Positions 1 through 13,800 of a stretch of DNA of 58,730 nucleotides are shown piece by piece. The notes beneath the pieces were generated by a model that saw only the letters and a program-made list of their open reading frames with translations, had not been told where the DNA came from and ran no database searches. Within the stretch, counting starts at the first letter, position 1, and each line of letters starts with the position of its first letter. This DNA comes from Parachlorella kessleri (lineage: Eukaryota; Chlorophyta; Trebouxiophyceae; Chlorellales; Chlorellaceae), in the NCBI GenBank assembly GCA_001598975.1, contig BBXU01002030.1, positions 1 to 58,730 on the forward strand, read 5' to 3'. The position numbers were made by a program, and so were the translations under genes.

Positions 1-307
1 CTGAGTTCTAATTTGAGATGGAAATGCAAGTGACAGGGGTGGGTCAGACAGCACTTCTAATTCCGGAGTCATTCGGCTTGCTGCTTTACAGCATTGTAAC
101 TAGACAACAAGTGCAGCTGCCCTAGCCAGGCCAAAGTCCGTACCACAGGTAGCACATGATGACCAGTGGACCATGCCTTTATGGGAAGAGGAGATTCCCC
201 ATCTCACCAACTGAGCCCGCACAACCAACTAGGCTCACACCTACGGAGTTCAGGCAGTACGCGAACCACACCAAGCTTCCTTGCGACCAAACCTAGCCAC
301 GACAGCA
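1..307. other. Intergenic, 3' side of first F-box/LRR gene
   Basis: No gene seen. It is the downstream flank of the minus-strand F-box/LRR gene ending at 308. A TGTAA-like motif on the minus strand (TTACA on plus, about 86-90) could be a polyadenylation signal, but it is too short to be convincing alone. Confidence 0.4.
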
Positions 308-1906
308 CTAATCACAACCGCAGAAGTCAGATGTGGGAGGGAACCATTCAAACCCAAGCGTCTTCCCCAGCACCTGCAGGCCTGGCTTTGCCCAGCACAG
401 TGCAGCAAATGCTGCAACCACCTCCTCCACCCAAGTCATGTCAGTCCCCTGGAAATGAAGCCTTCGCATGTTTGGCAGTGCCTGCAGGCTGTTCAGAACC
501 GACACCACCTTGCTACTGTCCAGCTTGCCCTCAGCAGGCACCAGCGACACGGTGTGCAGCTTAACTGCCAAGCTGAGTTCCTCAGGTTCCGGCACCTGCA
601 GTGAACAGGTCAGCTAACTAAGCTACACCTCTTAGCAAAGTGGCAGGTGAGTACACTGGCATAATTGCTCGACTCACAACCAGCTGATTAAAGAAGCAGC
701 AGCAACAGGCCACAGAGTATGAACATCACCAACAGCCCCACAGGCTTACCAAGCCCCGACACCAGCGCCTTGCCAGACCTACACGCAGCTGGGAAGCAGG
801 ACCCACCTGGTGCCAGCTGCAGGCAAGCTGCTGCAGGGATGTCAGCCAGCCCTGTGTTGGGATGCATGCGTTGCCATCCACTATCAGCACCCGGAGTGGC
901 GCTGGACTTGGCCAGAAAAGCTCTGGTAGCCGCCCCATCCAGCAGCAGCTGATGTCCAAGTACTCCAGGTGAGGCAGGTGCTCCAGGGCTAGCAGGGAGA
1001 CCATGCCTTCCTCTGAGTAGCCTAGGTTGCAGTCGTTGGCTACCAGGCACCGCAGCGCCGTCAGCAGGCTCAACCCTGGTGGGAGCACATCAATGTTGCT
1101 CTCACGGAAGCTGAGGTAGGTCAAGCTGGTCCGGGCTCCGCCCCAGGAGATGGCGTCTCGGTAATTAGCAAGCCAGTGGCGCGACTGGAGCGACTGCAGT
1201 TGCCGCAGCTGTGACAGCTCAGAAGGCAGCTCCAAGAGCCCAGGGTGAACAGCCACCTCCAAGTGCTGCAGGCTGGTGGGCAGAGGCGGCAGGTCCCGAA
1301 TGACATCCTCAACATTGTCTTCATATTCAACTTTCCAGCTGAGGCTGCGCAGCGGCTGCGAAGGGCTGAGGGCCTCGCGCTCGCAGTATGTCAGGGTCTC
1401 TGACGCTAGCAGGGTGACACCCACTGCCAGCCGGGTGAGGTGCGGCAAGGCGCTGAGGAAGCCAAGGCTGGGCAGACTGGTGGCCTCGAGGCTAAGGGAC
1501 CGTAGCGTGCCTGCCCAAACACCTAGGCACAGGAGCACCAATGGTACCTCCAGGCTGCCCTGCCGGCTGCCCAGGTAAAGCACAGCCTGGACCACAGGCC
1601 CTGGCCGTCTGGCCAGCCAATTTAGCTCTCCAAGGCTAGGTTGCTGCTTCTCACGGCTGTCATAGTGTACGCGCTGCCATAGGCTGGGGCTGCTATCGAT
1701 CATGGCTGTCATCCAGCGGCGGCAGACCAGCTCGCACCGGGCCCTGCACACGTTGGGAACATGTGTGTATATGCCAGACTCAGTGTGATAGTGCTATTGA
1801 CAGTCACTTAATCAGATCACCGGTACCTGTCACTGTTTTGGTCCAGATGCTGGAAGATGTGCTGTAACGCAAGGGTGGGAAGGTCGGCACAGACATGGCG
1901 TCTCAT
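308..1906 (-). CDS. F-box/leucine-rich-repeat protein, tandem copy 1
   Basis: Exons (minus): 1906-1827, 1743-807, 595-308; phases close to give about 434 residues. The N-terminus is an F-box (DLPTLALQHIFQHLD, then ARCELVCRRW after the first intron), which in this family docks the protein on SKP1 of an SCF ubiquitin ligase. The rest is a series of leucine-rich repeats of about 22-24 residues (LSHL/LPSLGFLSALPHLTRL type) that would bind a substrate. The start at 1906 is chosen because it is in frame with the F-box; the ATG at 1896 is in another frame. The third exon carries a conserved tail (SLVPAEGKL, then VLNSL) also present in the neighbouring copy. The substrate is unknown. The family call rests on motif reading. 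Confidence 0.8.
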
Positions 1907-2575
1907 GGTGCACTCGTAGTAAAGTTACTGCTAGAATTCTTCAGCTATGCAAGGCCCTTAAGGCTGAAGCACAGCCTTGCTTGATCCCTAGCAAAGGATG
2001 AAGCACACAATGACTGGACCGCGGCAAGCCTTGGACCTCCTCTGTTGTTCGTCCTGCTGTCGATTTGCTGGATAAGGGGTCTGTCCCCACACAAGTACTC
2101 AGTGTGGGTCTCCTGGGGTTGGGCTCTGCCCCCTCCGTCACTAAATGGTGGCTTGGGGAGGTATGGAATGGTGTGCAGGCTGCTTACTGTCTTGTTGCCA
2201 ACCTTGCCTTAAACACAAAACACACACATATGCAGCTATACCCAGCATGGCAACTTGCCTGCTTGAAGCACTGTAATTAATAGTAATAATAAAAACAGTC
2301 CTGCTGTCGATTCAGCTAACAATGTCACTAAGGGTGCTTAAACTACTACTTGGAACAGACATAGAATGCAATCTGGCAGAAATAGAGGATCCGAAGAGTT
2401 CCTTTTCTGCACCTGAAGAGTTCCTGTTCTGCAAATATCACATGTAGCATATGTCACACATGCCAACCTGGACTTTTTGCTTGCTATCTAATGCAGCCTA
2501 GGAAGAACATAAGATGTGGTACGATACCAACACCTCAAAGCGTATTAAAAATGACAAGATCCATCATTAAAACCG
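1907..2575. other. Intergenic between tandem F-box/LRR genes
   Basis: Contains the upstream region of copy 1 and the downstream region of copy 2. Only short open frames without family features occur here. An AT-rich patch lies at about 2275-2300. Nothing else recognised. Confidence 0.4.
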
Positions 2576-4235
2576 TCATAAAGGCTCAGGGAGCCACTGG
2601 TTGCCCATTGTCTTCTCCAGCACCAGCAGGCATGGTTTTGCCCGGCACAGCCCTGCAAAAGCGTCGACCACGCCTTCTACCCAAGCCATGTCTTTCCCTG
2701 GGAGATGTAGCGTCTGCAGTTTTGGCCAACTAGTCAGACTATTCAGCACTTTCACCACCTTGCCATTGTCGAGTTTGCCAGCGGCCGGCACCAGCGACAA
2801 CGTCCGCAGGTTGGCCACAAGGCCAAGATCTTCATTGTCTGGTACCTGCACAACCCAACTTGCGTTCTCAGCTTTTTGCAGTATGCTCCCCTGCGTATCA
2901 TTACAGCACTGCTGCAAGACTCCAGCTGGGGGATAATGAGCACATAGTACGGCACGGAGGAAGAGAGCAGGCCGCAGGACAATCTGCGATGTGAAGGGCA
3001 GCGAATGGATGGACAATCCTTCCCAACCAAGGCCTCACTGATGTGATACTCTTCATCAGGACATCAGGTCTCCCAGCTATAGACACATACCTGTTGCCAG
3101 CCGCAGGCGAGCCGCTGCACATGTGCCAGCCAGCCCTGGTTCAAGGGGCACGCATTGCCTTGCACAAGCAGCACCCTGAGCGGCGGCGGGTCAGTCGCCC
3201 AGCTGAGCTGAGGCAGCTCCTCAAGCCGGCAGTAGCTAATATCGAGGAACTCCAGGCGAGGCAGGTACTGGACGGCTTGCAGGGATGCCAGCCCTTCGTC
3301 TGAGTAGCCAAAGTGGCACTCGCTGACTACCAGGCACCGCAGTGCTGTCAGCAGGCTCAACCCGGCTGGCAGCACCTCAAGACTGCTCTGGAAGGAGAGG
3401 TACGTCAGGCTGGTCTGGGGTCCAAACAAGGACAGTGCAGAGGCTTCATCCGTAAGCAAGGCGCACACTCGGAGCGACTGCAGCCGCTGCAACTGAGATA
3501 GTTCTGAAGGTAGAGTGATTGACCCGGGGCCCACTGATACTCTCAAGTGCTGCAGGGTGGTGGGCAGGGTAGGCAGGCGGTGCTCTGCGTCGTGAGCTTC
3601 CTCATCGTACGAGACCGACCAGCTGAGGATGCGCAGCTTCTGGTGGAAGCAGGGTGCTTGGCGCTCCACCCGATGCCTTGAGGATTCCACCTCTAGTACC
3701 GTGGCGTCGACTGCCAGCTGGGTGAGGTGTGGCAGAGCGGCAAGGAAGCTGAGGCTGGGCAGGCCGCTGGCCTGAAAGCCGAGGGACTGCAGCGTGCCTG
3801 ACCATTGGCCGAGACAAGCAAACGCTAGTGGCAGCTCCTGCCTCTCGTATGGGTCGTTGAACTCCAAGAAAGCCTCGACAACAGGACCTGGCCGCCTTGC
3901 CAGCCACCTGAGCTCTCCAAGCCAGCATCCCAGCCGCCCGCTGCTGCCGCAATAGCGCAGGCTCTGCCACAGGCTGGGGCTGTCTTGCATCACAGCCAGC
4001 CAGCGCTGGCAGACCAGCTCGCAGCGGGCCCTGCACATCAAGGGGACGCCGTGTACTTATCTTAAAGAGTTCACTTGTTCGGGCTTGCCTCCAATGGCAA
4101 GCTAAGGGCAGCTGTTTGCTATGATCCGTGAACATGACCGCCTTACAGGTCGCTGTTCTCATCCAGACACTGGAAGATCTGCTGCAATACGAGTGTGGGG
4201 AGATCGGCATAGCTAGAGGGCGACTCCTGCTGCAT
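2576..4235 (-). CDS. F-box/leucine-rich-repeat protein, tandem copy 2
   Basis: Exons (minus): 4235-4147, 4030-3091, 2845-2576; 432 residues, with the same intron positions and phases as the copy at 308-1906. The F-box reads DLPTLVLQQIFQCLDENSD, interrupted after the aspartate by intron 1 and continued as ARCELVCQRW. Leucine-rich repeats follow through most of exon 2, and exon 3 holds the shared tail (SLVPAAGKL, VLNSL). The role is inferred to be substrate recognition in an SCF E3 ligase. The two genes lie in direct orientation about 670 bp apart, so unequal crossing-over is the likely origin. The most divergent parts are the repeat surfaces and the last 15 or so residues, as expected if the two copies recognise different targets. 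Confidence 0.8.
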
Positions 4236-4860
4236 GGTACGTTCAAACAGTCCACCGCGATTCCAAGCAAGCACACTACCCTCGAGGCTTTAACTACTGA
4301 CGAACTGAGGGCGTTGCAAAGCCAGTAGCTTGCGTGCATTCGCAACGCTTACTGGCTTTGCATACAATTGCCATATTGGTAGCGGGAAGTCTTGGACAGG
4401 CTGGCACTACCAGGGGTACCGTGCAGGCATTGCAGGAGAACTTGGGGTGGAATGTGCTGACAGGTGTGGGTGCATATTGCTCATGGTCTTGCCTGGGTGC
4501 CTTGGCGGCACTTCAGTGCCTGCCTCTTCTCAATGTGGGGTCAAGGTATTGGGTCACTACCAATAGGTTGAACTTTAAGAAGTAAGGGAAACAGCACCCG
4601 GCTCTCATGCGCTGGTACGACAGCCAAGGAATGTTGTTTGCAAGCAAGGTCCTCAGACTACACCTTAATATCCACCTAGACTTGGCCAGGACAAGAGAAG
4701 GAACTACGTTATAGTAGACTGCCACTAAGTCACATATTGTTTATTACTTCGATATTAGGTGCAAGTCAATCAACGGGATCCTTGCTTGTCACATATGTGC
4801 AGCAAGCTGTCATTCTGGCACGTCTGTGCAAAAGCCCATGGAGCCTGCAGGTCCCTGGGC
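4236..4860. other. Intergenic
   Basis: Lies between the start of F-box/LRR copy 2 and the end of the C2CD3-like gene. Open frames of 60-80 codons overlap here but show no motif, splice logic or family resemblance. Probably the 5' region of copy 2 and the 3' untranslated region of the C2CD3-like gene. Confidence 0.4.
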
Positions 4861-7800
4861 TTAGCTGCAGTCCCGATCCCCGCCTCTTGAACCCGGCCCA
4901 GGCCTAGGTTGCAGCGTCAGATATTGATGGTAGGGGGATTGTGTCTTGCCACCGACACCTGACGCCGCAGCAGGTGCTGCTGAGGTTGTTCCCCCAGGCT
5001 CTCCCAGCTGGGCCCCTGCTGCTACCGTTGCTATTGGTGGGCCTCTTGGCTGCGGCGGCTTAGTGATGTCAAAGAGCCAGCTATCATGGTTGCCCCGGCC
5101 AGCAAACCCTACTCCAAGGCCCAAGAGGTTGCCTCTTTGCGGGGGAGCCACTGCAGCAGCAGCATGTGGCCGGGCAGGGCGCTGTAGCTGGGGCATGACT
5201 GGCAGAGGCCTATGGCTGGAGGACGGTTCTGCTTGTAACTGCGCCTGCATTTCTGCTTGGTGCTGCTCCACGGCGCTGCTGCCATGAGCGGGGTGAGAGG
5301 TTGGGCCCCTCACAGCAGTCCCTTCGCTTGAGGGCTGCTGCTGCTGCTCAAGCTGCATGGGCACTGCTTGCCCAGCTGGCAAGGGCTCCGCTGGTACGTT
5401 GGGAACCAGAACATTTTGGAAACCAACATGCCGGCCTGGGGCCAGGGCAGCATCTTGCAGATCTCCTGCAGACGCTTGCCCGGCCACCCCCTGCTGCTGC
5501 CAGTCTTCTTGCCCTGCAGGCCCCTGCTGGATGTCGCTGGTGCTGCTGGCGGCTGCTGGGTCGGGTCCCTCTGGCCGGGAGATGTCAAACATCCAGTCGT
5601 CCGCCATGAGGGTGGGTCTGCGGGGAGCGGCTGCCTGCCTGCACCGCAGGGGCATGCAGGAAAGCTTGAAGCGCTTCTCCTACGCTTCTATTTTGCTAAC
5701 TCTGGAAGCAAGTCAGGAAGTTGGCATCTAATGCGCCCAGTAGTGCCCCTGAGGTTTGTGATGGCCTGGCCCTCAGCTGCCTTGAGGGAGAACTGTAACC
5801 CTCAGCTGTCAACTTGGCAAACCCAGAGCATCCCTGCCAGGCTAACAGTTACAGTCTCGATACAGCGTGACGCAGCTTTGCCCATACCTAGGTGGTTCCT
5901 CGTCCTCAGACTCTGCTCCAGGGGACACAGCACCCTCCACAGCTACCCCCAGCAGGTCTAGGTCATCATCATCACTATCGCTTTCTGACCAGGCTGTAGC
6001 GCGACCCTGGAACACACAAAAAGGGCTCAGAAAGGTTGATATTAGAGGAGCACCTCACAGCACTGCAGGCTGCCAAGGTTACCCCCACTACACGACTGAA
6101 GTACAACTGCTGCTTGTCTGGTATCTCTTGGACAAGGGCATCACTGCCACAAGGACAAGCCGATGCTGTTGTTATGCATCTTACGCCAACAGCATGATGC
6201 AGCATGCCACCAAACTGCGCTTACCCTGGGAACATGGCGTCTGAGACCAGTTAGGAACCCTCCTTCCCGCTCATCTGCCTCCTCATCTGAAAACTCTATT
6301 GTCCTGAGTCCCACTTGCGGCTCTGCCGTGGCTGCTGCCCACTGCCCTGCCTCGGTCACCTGCGCTCCACTAATCTGTGACCCTGCTGCTCCAGTTGCGT
6401 CTTCAGCTCTTCCTTCCACTAGCGTGCCTACTGCTGCTGATGTAGGCTGCAATTGGGGGGCATCAAGCTCGCCAGGCTCCTCTGCTGCGGTTGGTTCTCG
6501 GCTCAGCCGTTGAGACAGTAGCTGCAGGGCTTGCATGCGAGCTTGAAGCTCGCCCAGCAGCCCTTCTGCCGCTTCTGCTGCTGCCGGCTTGCCTGATACT
6601 TGCTCCTGCCCTTCAACCGCACGTATTTCTCGTGCAGCAACTGAGGCGCCGCTTTGAGGAGATGCCCGCGGCAGCGCGGGCTCAGCCTGCTGTGAATGCT
6701 GTGGTGCAGGCGCTGGGGCTGGGGCTCTTGCCTCAGCTTCCTCCAGTGGCACTGCTAGAGTACCTGCTGCCGCTGGCCCCTCCTGATCAGCGCCCGAACC
6801 CGCTACTGCTATTTCAAAGTCCCTGGCTACTGATCCTGCAGCAGCGTACCCTCCTGCTGCTGCCATTGGTGTTGACAAGGTCGCTCCCGTCGCTCTCCCC
6901 GCCAGCGCAGTGTAAGATATAGCCGGACCTCGTGCTCGTGCTGCTTGTAGCTGTGCCAGCAGGGTGTCATCCGGGCGGACTGACACCAGCAGCTGGCCCC
7001 GGACTTGCTGGAGGTAGTCCACAATGTTCCAGTAGCCGCGCACCTCGCCCAGCAGGGGCAGCATGGACAAGTCAATGGCAGCGCACCTGCAGAGGCAGGC
7101 GTGCCACCCCACCTCCATGACCATCCATCGATGATATGCCCTGTGGTTGATGTCCCCTCAACCGAATAATATAATAAGCTGCCGTTGCAACACAGGAACC
7201 AGGAGTACTGTCAGGGCTGAAGCACCTCAGTCCAACTTCACAACTCCGCTCTACCATGGCATACTTACCCGATAAGTGCGTGCCCAGCCCTCGCCGACAA
7301 CAACTCAGCCCCTCTTGGTTGTGGGGTAGGCGGCCTGGGCCTCACCCCAGCCTCAGGCACTTCATCAGCTGGGCAGGTCCAGACGTTGAGCAGCAGGATG
7401 GGGCCACCGTTGCCTTGCGCTTGCCTTGGCCTGCTGGCATTCGGCTGTGCAGCAGCTGCAGGGCTTGCCGCGTCAGAAGTGCCAGAGCTGCTGCTGGTGC
7501 CCCTCCCACCCCACAAAGCTGCATCAGCTTCCAGTTCCACCACTTCACGCCAAGCTGCGCTCGAGCTTGAGGGGCCGGCCGGGCCCTGTACTGCTGCTGT
7601 TGCCGTTCTGTGCTTGCGCTTGAGAGGGCCCCAAGTTATGGCCACATAGGCGCTGCAGCTGTCAGGAGAGCTTCCAGTATCACCACTAGAAGAACCGTCC
7701 ACACCTCTGGCGCTGCTCGAGCTGCCGTCACCGGCTGGACTGGCAGAGCGTCGGAGTGACGCTGCAGAGGCTGGTCTAGCACAAGGCAGGCGCACAGCCG

Positions 7801-10800
7801 ACTCCACATGCACCAGCAACTTCCCAGCGTCGCCGCCCGCAGAGGAACCGGAATCTGGCCGGTCTGCCGCTGGAACGGACTGCTCTTGCAAACGGCCCTG
7901 GGGCGCCCCAGCAGGGGCCCACTGGGCAGCGCCAGTGCCGATGTTGGCACTCCCTGCAGCATCTTCCTGCTGGCCAACGGTGGCGCCTTGACCACTGCTG
8001 GTATTTTGCTGCCCTTGGGCTCCACCTTCCGTGCTGCCACCGCCGCTGCAAGGCGCCTCCCCGGCTGTAAGGATCTCAGCATCAACACTTGCTGCAGAAG
8101 TGCGAGCAGCTGGGTGGACATGCCGCACAACAGCAGGACTGCAGGACGCTTCCAAAGGCACAGCCACTGGAGCAGGTTTAGGCTGTGCCGCGTCTGCCGA
8201 AGGCTTGGACGGAGCAGGGGTGGCTGTTGAGGATCCATCCTCGCTCTCAGCTTCACTATCCTCCCCATCGCTGCCCAGCTGCTGGGGTCCCTGAGCACGC
8301 TGTTGCCGGCTCGGCTGGATTTGCTGCAGCTGCAAGTCAGCCCGCTGCGCCCTGTTCTCGCCGCTTGTGTCCAGCCGTTCATCCTCTTCACCTTCAAGCT
8401 CCCACCGCTGCATGTTGCCCGGCACGTGCTGCAGCTGCTGCTGGTCAAAGTCCAAAGTGACCCTGAGACGCACCCTGGCGTTCCCCAGAGACTTGGCTGC
8501 GGGATCAACCAGCAAGAAGCTGCCGGACACGCTGCGGGAGTTGCCTGAGGTGCCTGGCTGCCTGCAATCGCATGTAGTCAACCGAGTTAGGCCAGCGGCT
8601 GTGGTGTGTTTTTCCGTTCAGCCTAGCATGCGGCTCATCAAGATGCTAAGATAGTTACCATGTCACTACGACATGGCCTGCTTTGGGACCATGCTGGTTT
8701 CCTAGGAGACACTAGTTCTCAACCCCACCGGAAAGTGAGGTAGATAAAGGTTTGGAGAAGCTCAGACCCAGCAGTGCTCCACTGAGTTCCTACCTGCCCC
8801 AGATGAGGCCTGAGAGGTCCACTTCCGCCGTCCCCACGTGAACAGGCACTGGCTGTGCAGCCCTGCTACCCTTGGCTCCACTTGTGGCTGCCTGCTTGTA
8901 GACTGTGACGGCCAGGGGGTAGCCTGTGAGAGCCTTTCGCAACAGAGCACCAGCTGTTATCTGGAAGGATAAGGGCACACCACTGCATTCGGTTTTCCAA
9001 CCTAGCAATCTGGAGCATTCATAGTAAGGTGGAGGGTAGTTTCCAAGTTCCTGTTGCAAACTGTCTGCCTTGTATGTGACAGCTACCTACCACCTCAAAT
9101 TAGATTAAATATTATAATCCCTTATCGACACGACAATGCTCACATGTCGTGGTGTGGGCTCTTTGGACTGACACACACTAGAAACATGCCATACGGCCTA
9201 GCTTGGCAGGCACATGCGGCACCCACCTGGAAGCATCCCATGTGGCCTAACTTGGCAGACCATGCCCTCCCAGCCAGGCCGGGCACGGCCGCCTTGCCGG
9301 CCGCACCAGCAGTCAGCGTCTTGGCAGCAGTGGAGTGGCTGCCTGGGGCGCCTGGCAGGCGGTAGGTCGCAAAAAAGAGGTCCGCCTTGGGACGGTCACC
9401 ATCCCGGCCAGGCAGTTCCTGCAAACCGTGCTTCTTCTCCTTCAGGGCAGGAGCCCCGCCAGAAGTGCTTTGCCTCACGGGCAACCCCAGAGGAAAGGCA
9501 CCATGCATCATAGCCGACTGGACAGATATCTATCTTACCTGCAGTCTTACAGCGCATCACTAACATTTGAACCAAGACACCCTGCCATTCGTCCTCCTCA
9601 TGCCGCAGAGCGTGGACCTCGTTCAAGTACTCTGCCATACGCCAGGTCATGCTTGCCAGCACACTGACCTCTTGTGGTGGTGCCACCTCCTCAACAGCCA
9701 CTACTGCTGTTGCCTGCTGACCCCCGAAGGCCTCCGCTCCAGCGCCGTCAAGCAGCCAGCCCAGGTGTGGCGGCAGGACATCCGCAGCAGCCTCGCATTG
9801 TTGCAAAGGTGACCTGCAGAGTGGCTTCCCAGGCCAGGTGAGTATCTCTATCTTGAAGTAAGCCAGCAAGTAGGCCTGCGTGTACCCAGATAGAACCGGC
9901 TCACTGCCAAGACATATCAAGTCCACAAATCACACTACACCATGTTCTCTTTGCTGCAGAGACCCTGTAAATGTACAAGATAGATGGCAATTTTGAAGGC
10001 AGGCACACGGGTAATGGTGGCGACGTTATGCAGCCGCACCCGAAACACAGGGAGGACCAATACAGTACCTGTCTGGGTGGGCAGCAAAGACGGGTTGCCC
10101 CTGCAGCTCCGACAGGTGTATCGCCAGCTGGATGGCCCCCACCGGCTCTCCCCGCCGAGACTTGAGTCCCAGCCAGCCACGGAACCCCTGCATGGGAATG
10201 AGTCAGACAGGATATCTCTGGTGGCACGGCAGGGTAGATCTGGACACTTAAGGCAGAGTGCCACAGGCAGTCGCCGCCAGCAAGTACCACATTGACGGGG
10301 GCATATCGGCGTATTGACACATCTAATAGCTGTGCGACTGGCATATACCTGGGGCCGCCGCAGAATGTCCATCAGGGGTCCTGAGGCAGACCCCAGGAAC
10401 ACTTCCCGCTCCGCCGCCCCCGCGGCATCCGCCCCGCCGCCCCCAGCGACCGCCTGGGAGCTGCGGCCAGCCGACAGGGCGGCAGCCACGGCCTGGGCAC
10501 GGGGCAGGTGGTGCCAGACCTCCACCAGGAGCTCCTGCACAGCGGCTTGTGTATTTGGTTGAGTGATTGTGTACGACACAGGCTGTGCAATGGGCACCTT
10601 GCATGGATGCATGGCCCCACTGTACCTGCCACCACTGTGCCGCCTTGGGCTAGACAGAAGCATGCTCACGCACGGCTTTACCAGTCGTCCTCGCATAGCC
10701 TCTAATGCAGAAGGGTCACAGTGGAAGTGCACATGGCATACCAACCTGCTCTGCCAGGGCTTGCAGCGTACGGGCATCTAGACGCAGGCTGTACTCGTGC

Positions 10801-13800
10801 CGGGCATGAAACTCGGGGCAGAAGGTCTGCGCCTGGAAAGGCGTCTGCAACGGGGGAGCCCGCTTCTGCAACACGGCGTCTGCAATCAGGAATATGAGGG
10901 GGCATGACCAGAGCGGTGCCTCAACCCGGCATATATAATTCTTCCCTTGTTGCATGGCTGGGGCGATGCAAGGATAACCCACGGTCTCGAAGTCTTCAAG
11001 GGCCTGCAATGCGACTGCATAAGGGTGTCCCACCGTAAAAAGGTAAGTGCCCCAAGAAGTCCGGCGTGACAACAGAAGCAGGTACCTGCCCGTACTCAAA
11101 TGAAGAAGGGCACTTACCAGAGGGGAACAGAGCCAGCCGGGCAAAAGGGTGAGCCCCCACTTGGCGTGCCCGGCTGAGGGCTGGGTTGCCACTGCTGAAC
11201 GCGCAGGCCTCCCGCACAGCGGCAGCCAGCCCGCATGCTCGGATGATCTGCATGGACATGGAGAGCACAAGCGACATCACAGTGGCACTTGTCATGAAGA
11301 TTGGCCTAAGATGGTCAAACTTTGCCAGCTTTGGAGTAATACTCCACGGCTTGATTTTCACCCAGCTCATGCAGGGCTGCAAAATGAGGAATGTGGGACC
11401 TGCCAGTCAAAGGCTGCAGCTTGGTACAGTCATCAGCTTGGTACAGTCTCCTCGCACCTCGACGCACAGCACCGCCTCCACGCCCTTAGGTGGTGCAGCC
11501 GCCCTGACAGGCTTTGCTGGGGAGCGGTTCGCCAAAAGCACATTGTTCTCATCATCCTCCCCTTCCTCGTCTTCCTCCGCCAGCTGTACATCAGCAAAGC
11601 TTGACGGGCCAGGAGGTTGCCTGCCCCTGCCAGTAGCCGTTGTCACTACTGCCTGCGGTTGGTCTTGCTGACTAGGCTGCAGGTGCCGCTGCAGCCGCTG
11701 CCGTTGCTCCTGGTTGGGTCCCTTGTTGGTGGAGGCAGCTAGCCTTGTGCCGCTCTGCTGCTGTCGCGCTGCCACTTCTTTGTCTGCTGCTGCATCTACC
11801 AGGCCAGCTTGCAGTCCAGCTCCAGTGCTCAGTCGTCCCGGTGCCGCATAGCCCTGCTGCCGTGGACGCTTGGGCTCAGGCGGTGCAGGCACCAGCACAC
11901 GCTGCATGTGGTATGCCAGGTCAACCCGCAAGGCCGGGCCTTTCGCTGAAGCCCCGGCTGCGGCTGCAGTTGAGGGGCTTGTGGGCCCCAAGTCATACTC
12001 AGTCACCAGCGGTAAGAGCAGCGACTGACTGGCCTGCTGGGCAGCGTCTTCAAGCTTTGCGGCACCATCTGTCCCTCCTGGACCTGCTACTGCTTTAGCC
12101 TCTGGGGTTGTCGGAGGGCTGTCTGCCCTGAATGTCCTAGCCAGGCCCGCTAGCTCTGGCATGGGCACCTCCGCCCAGGCATGGAGCTCCTCCTTGTCGT
12201 CGACCCACTGATCCCACACTTCGAAGCGCAGCTTCCTGCAGCAGCGGCGGCATGAGGCAGCTGGAAGATCTGAGTGCCAGCGCTAATACATTACACTGTG
12301 AGCACTGTCACGATTTTGGAGAGGATGAAAGGACAGATGCAAGTTCCAGGCCTCGGTTGTCCTTCCAAGACCAAACCAGTGATGAGCAGACGCTAGAGCG
12401 AAACCAGAATGCGAGTTGCCCTATAACCAAATCAGGGCATCAAGCGAGGTTTGCTAACCTGCTGGGGCCGCTTGCAGCCAGCACGGCAGTAATGTCCTGG
12501 TCTGGGAGCAGGGTGATGCGGTGGTGGGCGGTTGCATCAAATGTGGGGTTGGACATCACTGGCACCTCCTTCGTGTAAAGAGGCTCCGGCTCGCCTGCAA
12601 GCGAGTTTCAGCCAGCAAAGCATGCTTACTTGCTTGCCTGTATGTAAGCTATTCAAGGCTTGCAATGGATCTGGGCTTATTTTCGGCATGCCAGGGCAGG
12701 GCAGCAAGCTGTTGTGAGTAGCAAGGACCACCTTTTAGCTTCTTCTCCAACACAACTCTCCAGTCATATTCAGTGCCAACCTGCCTGCTTCCCAGATGAC
12801 CTTAGCGAGTCCCGAGTCACTCTAGATAGCCATGGTATCCTGTCGTCTACGCTTTGAACTCCTTTGAAGCTTACCCACCTGGGAAGGTGTACTTGACATA
12901 GCGGGAATCTGGCGCATGCAACTCGGCTTCAGCGTAGGCCACGCTGCCCGGCAGGCGGTAGGCGGTTTGGATGGTGACAGAGAAGCCGTGCCGCACTGCA
13001 GGGACCATGCGAGGGGTGCCCTTCACCTGGAAAGGCAGCACAAGGCATGGAAATGCTTTATTTGTCAAAGCCACACCTCGGTCAGGGTTGCATCGAGACT
13101 CAATAACATCAAAACATCGAACCCTTTTTCAGCTTCTCCAGCTCAGAAAGTCCCAAGGCAACATGCGTGCACCGCTCAGGATGCAGGGTTACACTTACCC
13201 TACTCGGAGAGTCTCACTAGAGGTCACCCAAAACCTTTGGATGCTGCTTCTTACGCTCTTTGCCTGTCTTCCACCATGCTGGCTTGCCAGTCATTCACAC
13301 TTGCCCCACATACCTGTAGCACAGCAAAAATCTCCAGGGAGCCCTCTGCCCGCCCCTCCAGCAGGTTCCACACGTCATAGCGCCCCTCACAAACTACTGC
13401 TGGTAGGTCCTCAGTTGCCTCCTCTGATGATGTTGAGAGTGGGCAGTGAGACAGCGGGGCCCTGACGATGCCCATCAACTGATTGCCTGTCTGGTCCCAT
13501 ATCTGCAAGCATAGCAGGGCACGTGCCGATAAAGCTTCTCAGCACGCAGACCAAAAGGGGTTCAAAACATGGCCTACCAGAGGACCATGGCACGGCTCTT
13601 CCGCAGCGTCTGCGACGCATTGGGCTCTAACAGCTAAGCAACTGTAACTTGCCATTATGGCAAACCTGCTACCACCAACTCAGAGGGCGCCTGTGTGCAG
13701 CAGCATGTACCTGGAGACACAACTAGCTGGCACACGATGAGTGGCTCCTCAAGACCCTCTCACCTCTACAAACAGGGTGGTAGGCAGCCTTCCCTGCTCA

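Noticed and set aside
1..110. Similarity between the window start and about 55609-55660
   Set aside because: Only about 35 bases with gaps (GATGGAAATGCA, GTCAGACAGCA). Too little to call a repeat copy.
4861..5655. Separate gene at the end of the C2CD3-like region, starting at an ATG near 5655
   Set aside because: The acceptor at 5639-5643 joins in the right phase to the acidic exon at 6006-5888, and the whole 20-exon frame closes exactly, so it is the last exon.
11085..11118. Reading straight through the short segment after C2CD3 exon 10 as coding
   Set aside because: It runs into a stop. Splicing from 11118 to 10879 is in phase and gives a proper C2 strand order (LALFPSDAVLQK, then FCPEF).
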